The notes beneath the pieces were generated by a model. The model did no database searches and was not told the origin of the DNA. It saw only the letters and a program-made list of their open reading frames with translations. A stretch of 64,000 nucleotides of DNA, taken from the NCBI RefSeq assembly GCF_000510645.1, contig NZ_KI783301.1, positions 1,060,705 to 1,124,704 of the forward strand, read 5' to 3'. The position numbers and the translations under genes were made by a program. The first letter of the stretch is position 1, and the number at the start of each line of letters is the position of its first letter. This stretch comes from Thermicanus aegyptius DSM 12793 (GTDB lineage Bacteria; Bacillota; Bacilli; Thermicanales; Thermicanaceae). Shown piece by piece: positions 49,888-58,509 of this stretch.

Positions 49888-50250
49888 TTTCGGTGCGACC
49901 AAGCCTAGGTTGTGAAGTTTAGCAGGTGGAAATCCTGCTTGGAAAGGCTAAAGCCAAGCCACCAATAGCGAGTCTTGGACGACTGGAAGTAATTTCAGAC
50001 GTTAAGCGTAGACAGCCAGGTAGTAGGCCTGAACGTGATGGAGCCTCGAAAAGAGTAAACCGGAGAGGTCGACGTTTTCGAAAGTACGGAAGACAACACT
50101 CATTTCTGCGTTAATGGCAAGTAGGAATGAGCTCTCCCGGGGTCGAAGAGCCAGGCATGCTATACAATGACTTCACAGCAACTTGGGAGGCCCTGCCCAT
50201 TCTTCGGAAAGGAAGTATGACAAACAACCGATCGCAAGGGAGGATGTCAA

Positions 50251-51011
50251 ATGATGGACAGGGAGTCGGATCACTGCGTAGTACCGATGAAACCGAGTAA
50301 TGTCGGCGGAGGGAAGGCAGGGACATATCACCGACTTGCTATGGACACATTTTCTACACACAGGGGTAGGCCAAAAATGCAAACAAAACTAGCGAGAATA
50401 GCAGAGATTGCTAAAGAAAATCCAAAAGAGCAATTCACATCGCTGTATCACCTCTTGAACGAGGAGCTGCTGACGCAATGCCATCGAGAACTGGATGGCA
50501 ATAAGGCAGCAGGTGTCGATCAAGTCACGAAAGCAGCGTATGAGGAAAACTTGGAATCAAACATCAAAGACTTGGCAGAGCGGCTAAAAAGGAAAAGTTA
50601 CCGACCGCAACCTGTAAGAAGAACATATATACCTAAGGATGAAAAGAGCAAAAGGCCGCTCGGCATCCCTTCTTACGAAGACAAAATCGTGCAGTTGGGA
50701 CTGAACAAGATTTTACAGGCCATCTACGAGCAGGACTTTCTAGACCTATCCTACGGCTTCCGACCGGGAAGAAGCTGTCATGACGCGCTGAAAGCACTGA
50801 ATCGCATCATCGAGTATAGAAAAACCAGCTATATTGTGGACGCCGACATCCGCAGCTTCTTCACGAATGTCAATCACGAATGGCTCATGAAATTCCTTGG
50901 AGTAAGAATGGCGGACCCCAATATTCAAAGACTAATCTGGCGTTTTCTGAAGGCCGGGGTTATGGAACAGGGCACGTGGGAGCCGACGGAAACCGGCACT
51001 CCTCAAGGGGG
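50251..51011 (+). pseudogene. ltrA: Group II intron reverse transcriptase/maturase, N-terminal half
   Basis: About 254 residues up to the insertion point: RPKMQTKLARIAEIAKENP, NKAAGVDQVTKAAYEENL, RRTYIPKDEKSKRPLGIPS, YGFRPGRSCHDALKAL and IVDADIRSFFTNVNHEWL (first catalytic Asp), then TETGTPQGG. The frame breaks exactly after TPQGG, and the rest of the protein resumes at 54488. The start is ATG 50251 or 50254 behind AGGGAGG. Confidence 0.88.
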
Positions 51012-51121
51012 ATTATGCAAAGCTTCGCATAATCCCCCTTATGCGAAGAAAGTAATTATGCAAAGTAAACAATAAAAATGCTTATAGATTCAAGGTTTCG
51101 CTTCGATTTACTTTGCATAAT
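51012..51121. repeat. Left end of the RIT element
   Basis: Contains TTATGCAAAG-CTTCGCATAA (51013-51032, near palindrome), TTATGCGAAG (51039-51048) and the facing pair ATTATGCAAAGTAAA and TTTACTTTGCATAAT. These are likely recombinase-binding core sites. Confidence 0.85.
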
Positions 51122-51179
51122 ATCCGAAGATGGTAATAGGAGCTTGATGCTCCAATTATCATTTTTGGAGGAATGCTTG

Positions 51180-52415
51180 ATGCCAAAGAAATCATTGACT
51201 GAACTGCTTCATGACCTGGAGCAGGAAATGCTGCGACTCGGCTATACCGAAGGCTCCATGAAGTTTTACCGCAGGCGATGGCAGCAGTTGCTGCAATTTG
51301 CACAGGAACGAGGTGAAATGTACTATTCCGAACGATTGGGAATTGATTTTGTTGAAAAACACTTTCGCATCTTGGAAAAAGATTTCAATCGCACACTTTC
51401 ACAGTCGGAAACACAAGAGTTGCGTATTATTCGCATGATTGGGGATTTTCAACTGCACCATACCGTTTTACGCCGGTATTACAAGCACAAGGAAATCCTG
51501 ACGGATCCGTATTTTATCAAGATCCGCAATCATTTCAAGCAATATTGTGCCGATCAGGACTATTCCAAGGTCACTACCGACCATTACGTCAAACAGTCTG
51601 CCCGATTCATGGATTATCTTTCTTCCCATGGCGTTACGGATTGTAAGGAAATTAATCTCACCTTGATTAACGACTACATTAAAACCTTGGCCGGTTACAC
51701 CTACAAAACGGTGGAACAAAATATTTGTTCTATGCGTGCCTTTTTCCGCTTTCTTCTGGAAACCGGAGAAATACAGACGGATTTTGCTGCAAAGACGCCA
51801 ATGGTCCAAGCCAGAAAACAGACCCGTATTCCATCCGTATGGACAGCGGATGAATTAAAACAACTGATCACTGCCATTGACAGAGGAAGCCCAAAAGGAA
51901 AACGGGATTACGCCATCATCTTGCTGGCATGCTGTCTTGGTCTACGTTGTACAGACATTAAAAATCTGAAAATGGAGCACTTCCGCTGGGAAGAGAAGAA
52001 GCTGGTGTTCACTCAATCCAAGACAAGGGAACCCTTGTCTCTTCCACTGACACCGGAGGTAGGTTGGGCCGTGATCGACTATCTCAGGTACGGTCGGCCT
52101 AAAATCGACAGTCCCTTTATTTTTGTCAGGCATATGGCACCATTCGGCCCATTTTCAGAAGACGACCATTTAAATCAGTTGATTAAAAGATACATGGAAC
52201 TGGCACACCTCCCTACCTTGAAAAAACGAAGAGGAATGCATTCCCTTCGGCACACCATGGCCAGTATGCTCCTTGAAAAAGACACGCCGCTTTCCACGAT
52301 TTCAGATATCCTCGGCCATGTCGATACTGACTCCACAGCCGTCTATCTGAAGGTTGACATGAAAAAGCTAAAGGAATGTTCCCTTGATTTTGAAGAGGTA
52401 ACTGGCCATGAATGA
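51180..52415 (+). CDS. ritA: RIT element tyrosine recombinase, first gene (RitA)
   Basis: This 411-residue phage-integrase-family protein has an N-terminal SAM-like core-binding domain (about residues 115-205) and a catalytic domain with Arg in CCLGLRCTDIKNLK, Lys in the TQSKTREP strand, HSLRHTMASMLLEK (HxxR), GHVDTDSTAVYLKV (His and the nucleophile Tyr). ATG 51180 is 8 bp behind GGAGG. It overlaps the next gene by 8 bp. Confidence 0.9.
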   Translation: MPKKSLTELLHDLEQEMLRLGYTEGSMKFYRRRWQQLLQFAQERGEMYYSERLGIDFVEKHFRILEKDFNRTLSQSETQELRIIRMIGDFQLHHTVLRRYYKHKEILTDPYFIKIRNHFKQYCADQDYSKVTTDHYVKQSARFMDYLSSHGVTDCKEINLTLINDYIKTLAGYTYKTVEQNICSMRAFFRFLLETGEIQTDFAAKTPMVQARKQTRIPSVWTADELKQLITAIDRGSPKGKRDYAIILLACCLGLRCTDIKNLKMEHFRWEEKKLVFTQSKTREPLSLPLTPEVGWAVIDYLRYGRPKIDSPFIFVRHMAPFGPFSEDDHLNQLIKRYMELAHLPTLKKRRGMHSLRHTMASMLLEKDTPLSTISDILGHVDTDSTAVYLKVDMKKLKECSLDFEEVTGHE

Positions 52416-53394
52416 AATCATTTATGAAGGTCCTTTTAAAGACCATATCCGAAATCACGTAGAACTGAAACGGGCTGTCGGTTATAAATACGATACAGAT
52501 GCAAGCCACTTGAAACGTTTTGACCGATTTACGTTGGAAAAATATCCTGATGCCACTGCCCTTACGAAGGAGATTGTCTTGGATTGGTGCAGCAAAAAAA
52601 CGTACGAGGCACAGGCAAACCAATGCTCTCGTGCATCGATCATCCGCCAGTTCGGAAAATATCTGGATTCCATCGGGGTTAAAGCCTATATCCTTCCGAA
52701 AGGGTATTATCCTACGGAAGATCCATATATGCCGTATATTTATACCGCCGATGAACTGACAAGGTTCTTTGCTGAAACCGACAAATGCCGATATTGCTGC
52801 GAATGTCCATACAGACACCTGATTATGCCCGTTTTCTTCCGCATGATTTATATGTGTGGGCTAAGGGTATCTGAAGCAAGGCTTCTCAAAGTAGCGGATG
52901 TTGACCTCGAGAACGGAATCCTCACCATTCATCATTCTAAAAAAGATAACAGCAGGCTGGTACCCATGTCCGTTTCTCTTACGGAACGCTGTCGGCATTA
53001 TTCGCAAATGGTACATCCTTATTCAAAAGCAGAAGAATATTACTTTCCGGCACTGAATGGTAAACCGATGACGATTCAGAATGTATACAAAAACTTCCGC
53101 AGGTTTCTGTGGCGTGCAGGCATTTCACATGGCGGCAGGGGGAAAGGCCCACGGATTCATGACTTTCGCCATACGTATGCGGTTCACTCCCTGAAAAAAT
53201 GGTCTGAACAGGAAAAAGATTTAACCGTCTATCTTCCGGTGCTTAAAACATACATGGGACACGATTCCTTTGAAGAAACCGCATATTACCTGCGCCTGAC
53301 TGCGGATGTATTTCCCGACATTACCTTGAAACTGGAAACTCGGTATCCGGGAATGATTCCTGAACTGGAAGGTGCTCTCAATGAAACCGACTGA
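52408..53394 (+). CDS. ritB: RIT element tyrosine recombinase, second gene (RitB)
   Basis: This 328-residue phage-integrase-family protein has catalytic residues in MCGLRVSEARLLKVADV (Arg), HHSKKDNSRLVPM (Lys), HDFRHTYAVHSLKKW (HxxR) and MGHDSFEETAYYLRLT (His and Tyr). A CRYCCEC cluster near residue 130 is unusual for the family but seen in some RIT proteins. It overlaps both neighbours, as expected when the three act together. Confidence 0.9.
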   Translation: MNEIIYEGPFKDHIRNHVELKRAVGYKYDTDASHLKRFDRFTLEKYPDATALTKEIVLDWCSKKTYEAQANQCSRASIIRQFGKYLDSIGVKAYILPKGYYPTEDPYMPYIYTADELTRFFAETDKCRYCCECPYRHLIMPVFFRMIYMCGLRVSEARLLKVADVDLENGILTIHHSKKDNSRLVPMSVSLTERCRHYSQMVHPYSKAEEYYFPALNGKPMTIQNVYKNFRRFLWRAGISHGGRGKGPRIHDFRHTYAVHSLKKWSEQEKDLTVYLPVLKTYMGHDSFEETAYYLRLTADVFPDITLKLETRYPGMIPELEGALNETD

Positions 53395-54394
53395 TTTTGC
53401 GCAGCACCTTACCGAATTTCTTTCGGTATACCTCCCATCTCAGAAAAATGTTAGCAAGAACACCATCCGTTCCTACCGTGATACGTTTAAACTTTTGATC
53501 AAGTATTGTCAGGAAACAAAAAGGATCCCGGCAGAACGGATTACCATGGAGGTACTTTCAAGGGAATTCTTTACTGGCTTTCTGGAATGGCTGGAAAACG
53601 ATAGAAAGTGCAGCATCTCTACCAGAAACCAGAGACTTGCCGCTATTCATTCCTTTTTTCGGTATGTCCAGGCTGAGGAACCTTCCGGTCTATTCCACTT
53701 TCAAAAGGTCATCGCCATCCCTTCAAAAAAAGCAAAGAAAACTGTGGTGGAGCATTTAACTCCGGAGGCGATGAAACTGCTGCTGGAACAGCCCGATAGG
53801 AACTGCCTGAAAGGCCGCCGTGACCTGACACTTATGAGCGTATTGTATGATACAGGAGCCAGAGTACAGGAACTCATCGATATAAAGGTAAGAGACGTTA
53901 TTCTGGAGGCGCCATCCGTCATTGTATTGACTGGAAAAGGAAACAAGACAAGACGTGTTCCCCTCATGAAGAATACCGTGTCTTTATTGGAACGCTACAT
54001 TTTTGAAAACAAGCTGAATAAACCATGGAAAAGTGAATACCCCTTATTTACAAATAACCAGCATAACAAGCTGACCAAGGAAGGGGTTGCTTATATTATT
54101 TCAAAATATGTTGCATCGGCAAGGAAAACTTCAACGCTTGTGCCTCCGAAAGTGAACGTTCATATGTTCAGGCACTCGAAGGCTATGCATTTACTACAGG
54201 CAGGTGTAAACCTCATATACATCCGTGATTTCCTTGGTCATGTTGATTTAAAAACGACAGAAATTTACGCCAGAGCAGATACCGAAACGAAAAGGAAAGC
54301 GATTGAAAATGCCTATCCTGATCTGATTGACAACAATCTTCCCGACTGGAGTAAGGATCAGGCACTGCTTTCATGGTTGTCCGAACTCAAGTAG
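53381..54394 (+). CDS. ritC: RIT element tyrosine recombinase, third gene (RitC)
   Basis: This protein of about 337 residues shows the full set: YDTGARVQELIDIKVRDV (Arg), LTGKGNKTRRVPLM (Lys), HMFRHSKAMHLLQAG (HxxR), GHVDLKTTEIYARAD (His and Tyr). ATG 53381 lies 6 bp behind GGAAGGTG and overlaps the end of ritB by 14 bp. Transposition by RIT elements is thought to need all three proteins. Confidence 0.9.
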   Translation: MKPTDFAQHLTEFLSVYLPSQKNVSKNTIRSYRDTFKLLIKYCQETKRIPAERITMEVLSREFFTGFLEWLENDRKCSISTRNQRLAAIHSFFRYVQAEEPSGLFHFQKVIAIPSKKAKKTVVEHLTPEAMKLLLEQPDRNCLKGRRDLTLMSVLYDTGARVQELIDIKVRDVILEAPSVIVLTGKGNKTRRVPLMKNTVSLLERYIFENKLNKPWKSEYPLFTNNQHNKLTKEGVAYIISKYVASARKTSTLVPPKVNVHMFRHSKAMHLLQAGVNLIYIRDFLGHVDLKTTEIYARADTETKRKAIENAYPDLIDNNLPDWSKDQALLSWLSELK

Positions 54395-54401
54395 GCTAGA
54401 T

Positions 54402-54484
54402 ATTATGCAAAGTAAATGGAGTGAAAATCCTTTTATTTAGCGTCTTAATCAAGTTTACTTTGCATAATATTTTTCTTTGCATAA
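54402..54484. repeat. Right end of the RIT element
   Basis: ATTATGCAAAGTAAA at 54402-54416 faces TTTACTTTGCATAAT at 54454-54468; the outer CTTTGCATAA at 54475-54484 closes the element. Confidence 0.85.
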
Positions 54485-54487
54485 GGG

Positions 54488-55153
54488 TCCCTGATTTCGC
54501 CGATACTTGCAAACCTCTACCTGCATTACGCTCTTGATTTATGGTTCGAGATTGCAGTAAAAAGAGCGGGCCGTGGCGACGCAAATATGATCAGATACGC
54601 CGATGATTACGTGTGCTGTTTTCAATACAAGGACGATGCAGAGCGATTCTACGAAGCGTTAATTAAGCGACTGGCCAAATTCGACCTGCAAATTGCAGAA
54701 GAGAAAACGAAAATCCTGGAATTTGGACGCTTTGCCGCAGAAAACCGGAAGCGAAAAGGACTGGGAAAGCCCAAGACGTTTGATTTCCTAGGGTTTACTC
54801 ACTACTGCAGCAAAAGCAGCAAGGGTAAATTCAGAGTAAAGAGGAAAACAAGCGGAAAGAAGTTTAAGGCAAAAGTGAAAGCATTCAAAGAATGGCTGAA
54901 AGCAGAACGCCATCAAGACGTGAAGGAGATAATGAAAACAATACGGGCCAAGCTGATCGGACATTATCGCTATTATGGGATAACCGACAATAGCCGAGCG
55001 CTGTCCGTATACAAATTTCAGATTACCAAAGCGTTGTTTAAATGGCTAAATCGCAGAAGCCAGAGAAGAAGCTTCACGTATGACAAATTCAATCTCTTTC
55101 TGAAACGTAACCCTTTACCCGAGCCCAAAATATATGTGAATATCTATGGCTGA
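54488..55153 (+). pseudogene. ltrA: Group II intron reverse transcriptase/maturase, C-terminal half
   Basis: Resumes SLISPILANLYLHYALDLWF and carries the catalytic MIRYADDYVCCFQY (YADD). It continues with KTFDFLGFTHYCSKSSKGK and the maturase X domain, and ends KRNPLPEPKIYVNIYG with no endonuclease (HNH) domain. A start at ATG 54587 would lack the fingers and palm, so the piece is not functional alone. Confidence 0.88.
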
Positions 55154-55662
55154 TCTAGCAACTTTGTAAAGGATGATATGAGGAGCCGTATGCCTTAATT
55201 GGGCACGTACGGATCTGTGAGGGGCGTGAGCTGTGAGGCTCACGTCTACTCGACCACCTTGAAAATCTGTACGAACCTTGATAGGACTAGAATTTTCCCT
55301 CGAAAAACCGCTTTGCAACGCTTCATTGCTTTCTTGTTGGAGTTCACAACAGCCAAGTTCAAACGAGATCAGTCCGCCGTTTTTTGGCAACTCCAGCAAT
55401 CGATTTCGAGTTTGCCCAGTTATATCAAGGGTTTGTTCGGAAAATTAAGCTGCGAAATTTGAGTTATAATAAACTCAAACCACCAATTATTAACATAGTT
55501 AAATTTGCACGATACAATGTGAATGAACGCATTTTTTCGGTGGAGGAACAGCATTCTGCTACAAAAGACACACTTTGGCGAGATATGGAAGGTGAAGTGT
55601 TCAATTTAAAATGAGATCATTCCCCCGCCAGAAACGAAAATGCGAAGGAAAACTCGAAATCT

Positions 55663-55697
55663 AAACCTGTCCCTTTTTGCGGCAGGTTTTAATTTTT
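55663..55697 (+). terminator. Weak terminator-like hairpin
   Basis: AAACCTG (55663-55669) pairs with CAGGTTT (55683-55689) over a 13-nt loop, followed by TAATTTTT. Confidence 0.5.
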
Positions 55698-55760
55698 AAG
55701 CAGATGAAAAAACATTGGTGCGCTGCTTGACGGCTGCCACGAAAAGTTGTGAGATCATGA

Positions 55761-55815
55761 TTGACAATTAAGGTCTATTGTTTTAGACTTGTAGTGAGGT
55801 CTATTGCAATAAACC
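55761..55815 (+). promoter_or_regulatory. blaI promoter with BlaI-type operators
   Basis: TTGACA (55761-55766) and TAGACT (55784-55789) are 17 bp apart. The palindrome GGTCTATTG-CAATAAACC (55798-55815) lies just downstream, and GGTCTATTG is repeated at 55772-55780 inside the spacer. This fits autorepression of the blaI-blaR1 pair by BlaI. Confidence 0.7.
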
Positions 55816-55831
55816 TAAGGGGGATGTTTGA

Positions 55832-56191
55832 ATGGAAAAATATAAGCTATATGATGCGGAGTATAAGTTCGTCAGCCTTATCTGGGACAACGAGCCGATC
55901 AATTCTACCGATCTTGTGAGGTTATGTGCCGATAAATTGGGCTGGAAAAAATCTACCACTTACACCGTATTAAAAAAGCTTTGCGAACGCGGTATCCTGG
56001 AAAACAGGGATGCGACCGTCACTGCGCTCGTTAAACGCGAGGATGTACAGAGATATGAAAGCAGAGCCATGCTGGAAAAAGCCTTTGACGGGTCGTTGCC
56101 CAAATTCTTGACCGCCTTCCTTAGCGATCGCAAACTTTCCGAACAGGAAGCTGAGGAATTGAAGCGGATTATTGAGGATGCGGTAAAATGA
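55832..56191 (+). CDS. blaI: BlaI/MecI-family transcriptional repressor
   Basis: This 119-residue winged-helix protein is of the BlaI/MecI type: DAEYKFVSLIWDNEPINS, GWKKSTTYTVLKKLCERGIL (recognition helix), then a dimerisation tail DRKLSEQEAEELKRIIEDA. Such repressors are cleaved after the partner BlaR1-type protease senses a cell-wall agent. Its stop overlaps the blaR1 start by 4 bp. No beta-lactamase gene is nearby. Confidence 0.9.
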   Translation: MEKYKLYDAEYKFVSLIWDNEPINSTDLVRLCADKLGWKKSTTYTVLKKLCERGILENRDATVTALVKREDVQRYESRAMLEKAFDGSLPKFLTAFLSDRKLSEQEAEELKRIIEDAVK

Positions 56192-58002
56192 ATGGCTTGC
56201 AAAATTTATTCACAACGATTTTAAACATGAGCCTCACTGCCTCCTTTGTGACTCTTGGTGTGCTTCTTGTCCGCTTGCTGCTTAGGAAAGCGCCAAAGGT
56301 ATTTTCATATGCTTTATGGGCTGCCGTATTTTTCCGGCTCCTCTGCCCATTCTCTTTTACTTCGGAGTTGAGCATTTTAACGTTGATGTACAACCCACAA
56401 TTTGCGGATGTGGCGAAATATGTGCCTCATCCAGTTGACTTCCCGCAAATAGACGCGATCGAGTCAGGGATCGACAGTGCCGACAATGCGGAGACCACCC
56501 CTTTGTTCCAAGCTGTCCCGGCCGCAAGTGTTCATCCCATGCAGATATGGATGACCGTTTTGAGCTTCATCTGGATCGCAGGAGTGATTGTGTTCCTTCT
56601 TTACAGCATGATATCTTATCTAAAAATCAAGAGAAGGCTTCAAACCGCGACGCTTGTGGAAGGGAATCTCTTTGAAACCGATGCCATCGACACGGCCTTC
56701 GTATTCGGCTTTGTCCGCCCGAAAATCTATGTCCCTGTGAATATTGGAAAGACCGATCTTTCTTACATATTGGAGCACGAGCGCACGCATATCCGCAGGC
56801 GCGATTATCTCATTAAGCCGCTTGCCTTTCTTGCTCTGATTCTTCACTGGTTTAATCCGTTTGTATGGTTGTCCTTTGTGCTGATGAGTCGGGATATGGA
56901 GATGTCCTGCGACGAAAGCGTACTACGTAAACTGGGTGACGGCGCAAAGGGCGGTTACTCCAGCTCTCTGCTATCGCTCTCCATAAAAAGGTCAGGTCTT
57001 CTCTCGTCCAATCCGTTGGCCTTTGGTGAGAGCCATGTGAGAGCAAGGATAAAAAATGTCCTCAGTTATAAGAAACCTGCATTTTTGTTGATGATTCTTG
57101 CGGTGGCTATCACTACCGTAGTCATTGTTGCGTTTATAGCCAATCCGAAAACGGAGCCTGCCCACACTCCCACAACGGAGACAAATGCGATCGGTGACGG
57201 ATCAGATCAAAAAAATGAAGAACAGGAAGTCCGTGCTTTGGTAGAAGCCTTCGGGAAGACGCTCCAGAAGGTCTCCCTCACCGCCCCCAAGGATTTGGTA
57301 GCAACAAGCATTGAAGAGAATTACAGCCAATATGTGACGCCTGAGTTGCTGCAAAAATGGAAAGATGATCCACAAAGCGCCCCCGGCCGCGAGGTATCCA
57401 GTCCATGGCCTGACCGTATCGTTATTTTGAGGGCGGAAATGAGCGATATGAACCAATATACGGTTTACGGAGAAATCATCGAGGTCACAAGCGTTGAGCT
57501 GGGCAACGGTGGAGTTGCCGCTAAACGCCCGGTCACTGTTGCAGTCCAGAAGGTAAACGACCGCTGGTTGATCAGCGGCGTGACCATCGGTGGATATGCT
57601 AAGCAAAGCCCCGTGGTTTATAAAAATACGCGGTATGGCTTCTACTTCTACCTGCCGGAGAGTTGGAAAGGATATTCTATCGTTGAGGAACAATGGGAGG
57701 GTACGAGCAGCGGAGAGAGGATTGAAACCGGCCCACAGCTTTTGATACGGCATCCGGACTGGACTCAGAAGAACCCGCGCCAGGACATCCCCATTATGGT
57801 TTTCACGCATGAGCAGTGGAATGATCTTCAAAATGGGGATTTTTCCGTGAGTGCCGCGCCCATCGGTCCGAGCAAACTGGGAAGCAATTCCGTATACGTC
57901 TTTGCGCTGCCGCCCCGCTACAATGATGCCTTCCGGACGGGCTTTGAAGAAGTGGAGGAAATTCTGAAGAATCATCCCCTTTGGCCAATGGAGCCCAAAT
58001 GA
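56188..58002 (+). CDS. BlaR1-like M56-family membrane protease with a non-penicillin-binding C-terminus
   Basis: This 604-residue protein has four membrane helices (about residues 10-30, 38-55, 125-150, 300-320 after the zinc domain). Its zinc protease site is LEHERTHIRRRDYL (HExxH, about residue 195) with SRDMEMSCDESVLRKLGD further on. Classical BlaR1 has a serine-active penicillin-binding sensor, and its STxK-type motif is absent here. Instead, residues 345-465 form an NTF2/DUF-like domain and 470-604 a region YGFYFYLPESWKGYSIVEEQ that is duplicated at 47846-48247. It probably senses a different envelope signal and then inactivates BlaI. Confidence 0.85.
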   Translation: MNGLQNLFTTILNMSLTASFVTLGVLLVRLLLRKAPKVFSYALWAAVFFRLLCPFSFTSELSILTLMYNPQFADVAKYVPHPVDFPQIDAIESGIDSADNAETTPLFQAVPAASVHPMQIWMTVLSFIWIAGVIVFLLYSMISYLKIKRRLQTATLVEGNLFETDAIDTAFVFGFVRPKIYVPVNIGKTDLSYILEHERTHIRRRDYLIKPLAFLALILHWFNPFVWLSFVLMSRDMEMSCDESVLRKLGDGAKGGYSSSLLSLSIKRSGLLSSNPLAFGESHVRARIKNVLSYKKPAFLLMILAVAITTVVIVAFIANPKTEPAHTPTTETNAIGDGSDQKNEEQEVRALVEAFGKTLQKVSLTAPKDLVATSIEENYSQYVTPELLQKWKDDPQSAPGREVSSPWPDRIVILRAEMSDMNQYTVYGEIIEVTSVELGNGGVAAKRPVTVAVQKVNDRWLISGVTIGGYAKQSPVVYKNTRYGFYFYLPESWKGYSIVEEQWEGTSSGERIETGPQLLIRHPDWTQKNPRQDIPIMVFTHEQWNDLQNGDFSVSAAPIGPSKLGSNSVYVFALPPRYNDAFRTGFEEVEEILKNHPLWPMEPK

Positions 58003-58509
58003 CGATGATCCAGCTTTCCGGTACAACGATAACAGACGTCAGTCAATCGCAACTGATGGCCATGGCATCGGGATGATTTGGTCCATTCAAGGGAGAAAGG
58101 CAGATATGCACAGTATTCCGATGGGAGAGTGGAATATCGATCATTTTAGTTTTTGATCCGAATCATCAGGATTGCATAGAATATTTAGATGAATTTAATG
58201 TAGAATTTTACGAATAAAAGTGTATAATCATAATTATGAAGGGAGTTGTGATCCATGCCAAACATTAAACCCATATCCGATTTAAGGAATTACAACGAAG
58301 TCCTGCGGGACATTACCATAGGTGAACCGGTCTTTTTAACTAAAAATGGCAGAGGAAAATATGTTATAGTTGATATCCATGAATATGAGAAATTAAAGGC
58401 TTCGTTAAAGCTGATGTCACAGCTCGCCCAAGGAGAACTGTCTGGAAAAGAGAAAGGATGGATGACTATAGAGGAAGTGGAAGCAGAACTGGGGATTGAT
58501 GATGTATAA
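57599..58509 (+). repeat. Segmental duplication, copy B (BlaR1 tail joined to antitoxin)
   Basis: Matches 47846-48295 and 49438-49890 as a continuous block; the pirin gene present in copy A is deleted here except for about 90 bp. The join lies at about 58056. Confidence 0.85.
58255..58509 (+). CDS. Phd/YefM-type antitoxin (intact copy)
   Basis: This 84-residue antitoxin starts MPNIKPISDLRNYNEVLRDI and contains FLTKNGRGKYVIVDIHEYEKL, the usual Phd/YefM DNA-binding fold, and a flexible C-terminus with IEEVEAELGIDD that would wrap the toxin. Ribosome site AAGGGAG. It overlaps the toxin start by 8 bp. It should neutralise the toxin and repress the operon. Confidence 0.9.
   Translation: MPNIKPISDLRNYNEVLRDITIGEPVFLTKNGRGKYVIVDIHEYEKLKASLKLMSQLAQGELSGKEKGWMTIEEVEAELGIDDV

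Larger units (their letters stand above)
47846..49890 (+). repeat. Segmental duplication, copy A (BlaR1 tail / pirin / antitoxin)
   Basis: 47846-48295 matches 57599-58055 and 49438-49890 matches 58057-58509. In copy A the pirin gene lies between the two matching parts; in copy B it is deleted, leaving about its last 90 bp. The copies differ by scattered substitutions, so the duplication is not brand new. Confidence 0.85.
51012..54484 (+). mobile_element. RIT element (recombinases in trio)
   Basis: Three overlapping tyrosine recombinase genes are bounded by short inverted repeats. The outer ends are TTATGCAAAG (51013-51022) and CTTTGCATAA (54475-54484). Each end also carries an inner pair ATTATGCAAAGTAAA / TTTACTTTGCATAAT, at 51055-51069 with 51107-51121 and at 54402-54416 with 54454-54468. 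This is the described RIT layout. Removing it rejoins the reverse transcriptase as TPQGG-SLISPILANLYLHYA with a two-G overlap at the junction. Confidence 0.9.
49893..55254 (+). mobile_element. Group II intron with reverse transcriptase, interrupted by a RIT element
   Basis: The 5' end is GTGCGACCAAGCCTAGG at 49893, a normal GUGYG start, followed by structured domain I-III sequence to about 50250. The 3' end has domain V at 55183-55216 (GAGCCGTATGC...GCACGTACGGATCT) and domain VI ending CTACTCGAC at 55254. The encoded reverse transcriptase is split by a 3.47-kb insertion at 51012-54484. Without that insertion the intron would be about 1.9 kb, a usual size. Flanking exons do not match the toxin gene found elsewhere in the window, so the exact target is unclear. 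Splicing may still occur, but self-encoded maturase is lost. Confidence 0.85.
55255..55831. other. Intron 3' flank and region before blaI
   Basis: No gene recognised. A 76-codon frame at 55384-55614 (contains YNKLKPPIINIVKFARYNV) has no clear ribosome site and may be the tail of a lost gene. On the minus strand the flank encodes a short stretch (SGFSRENSSPIKVRTDFQG) that would continue across the intron site, hinting at an interrupted gene. A terminator-like hairpin lies at 55663-55697. Confidence 0.4.

Noticed and set aside
49880-49893. Group II intron inserted within the start of the copy-A toxin gene
   Set aside because: The sequence before the intron departs from the toxin start within a few bases and the 3' flank at 55255 does not resemble the rest of the toxin gene, so the toxin was probably lost before or separately.
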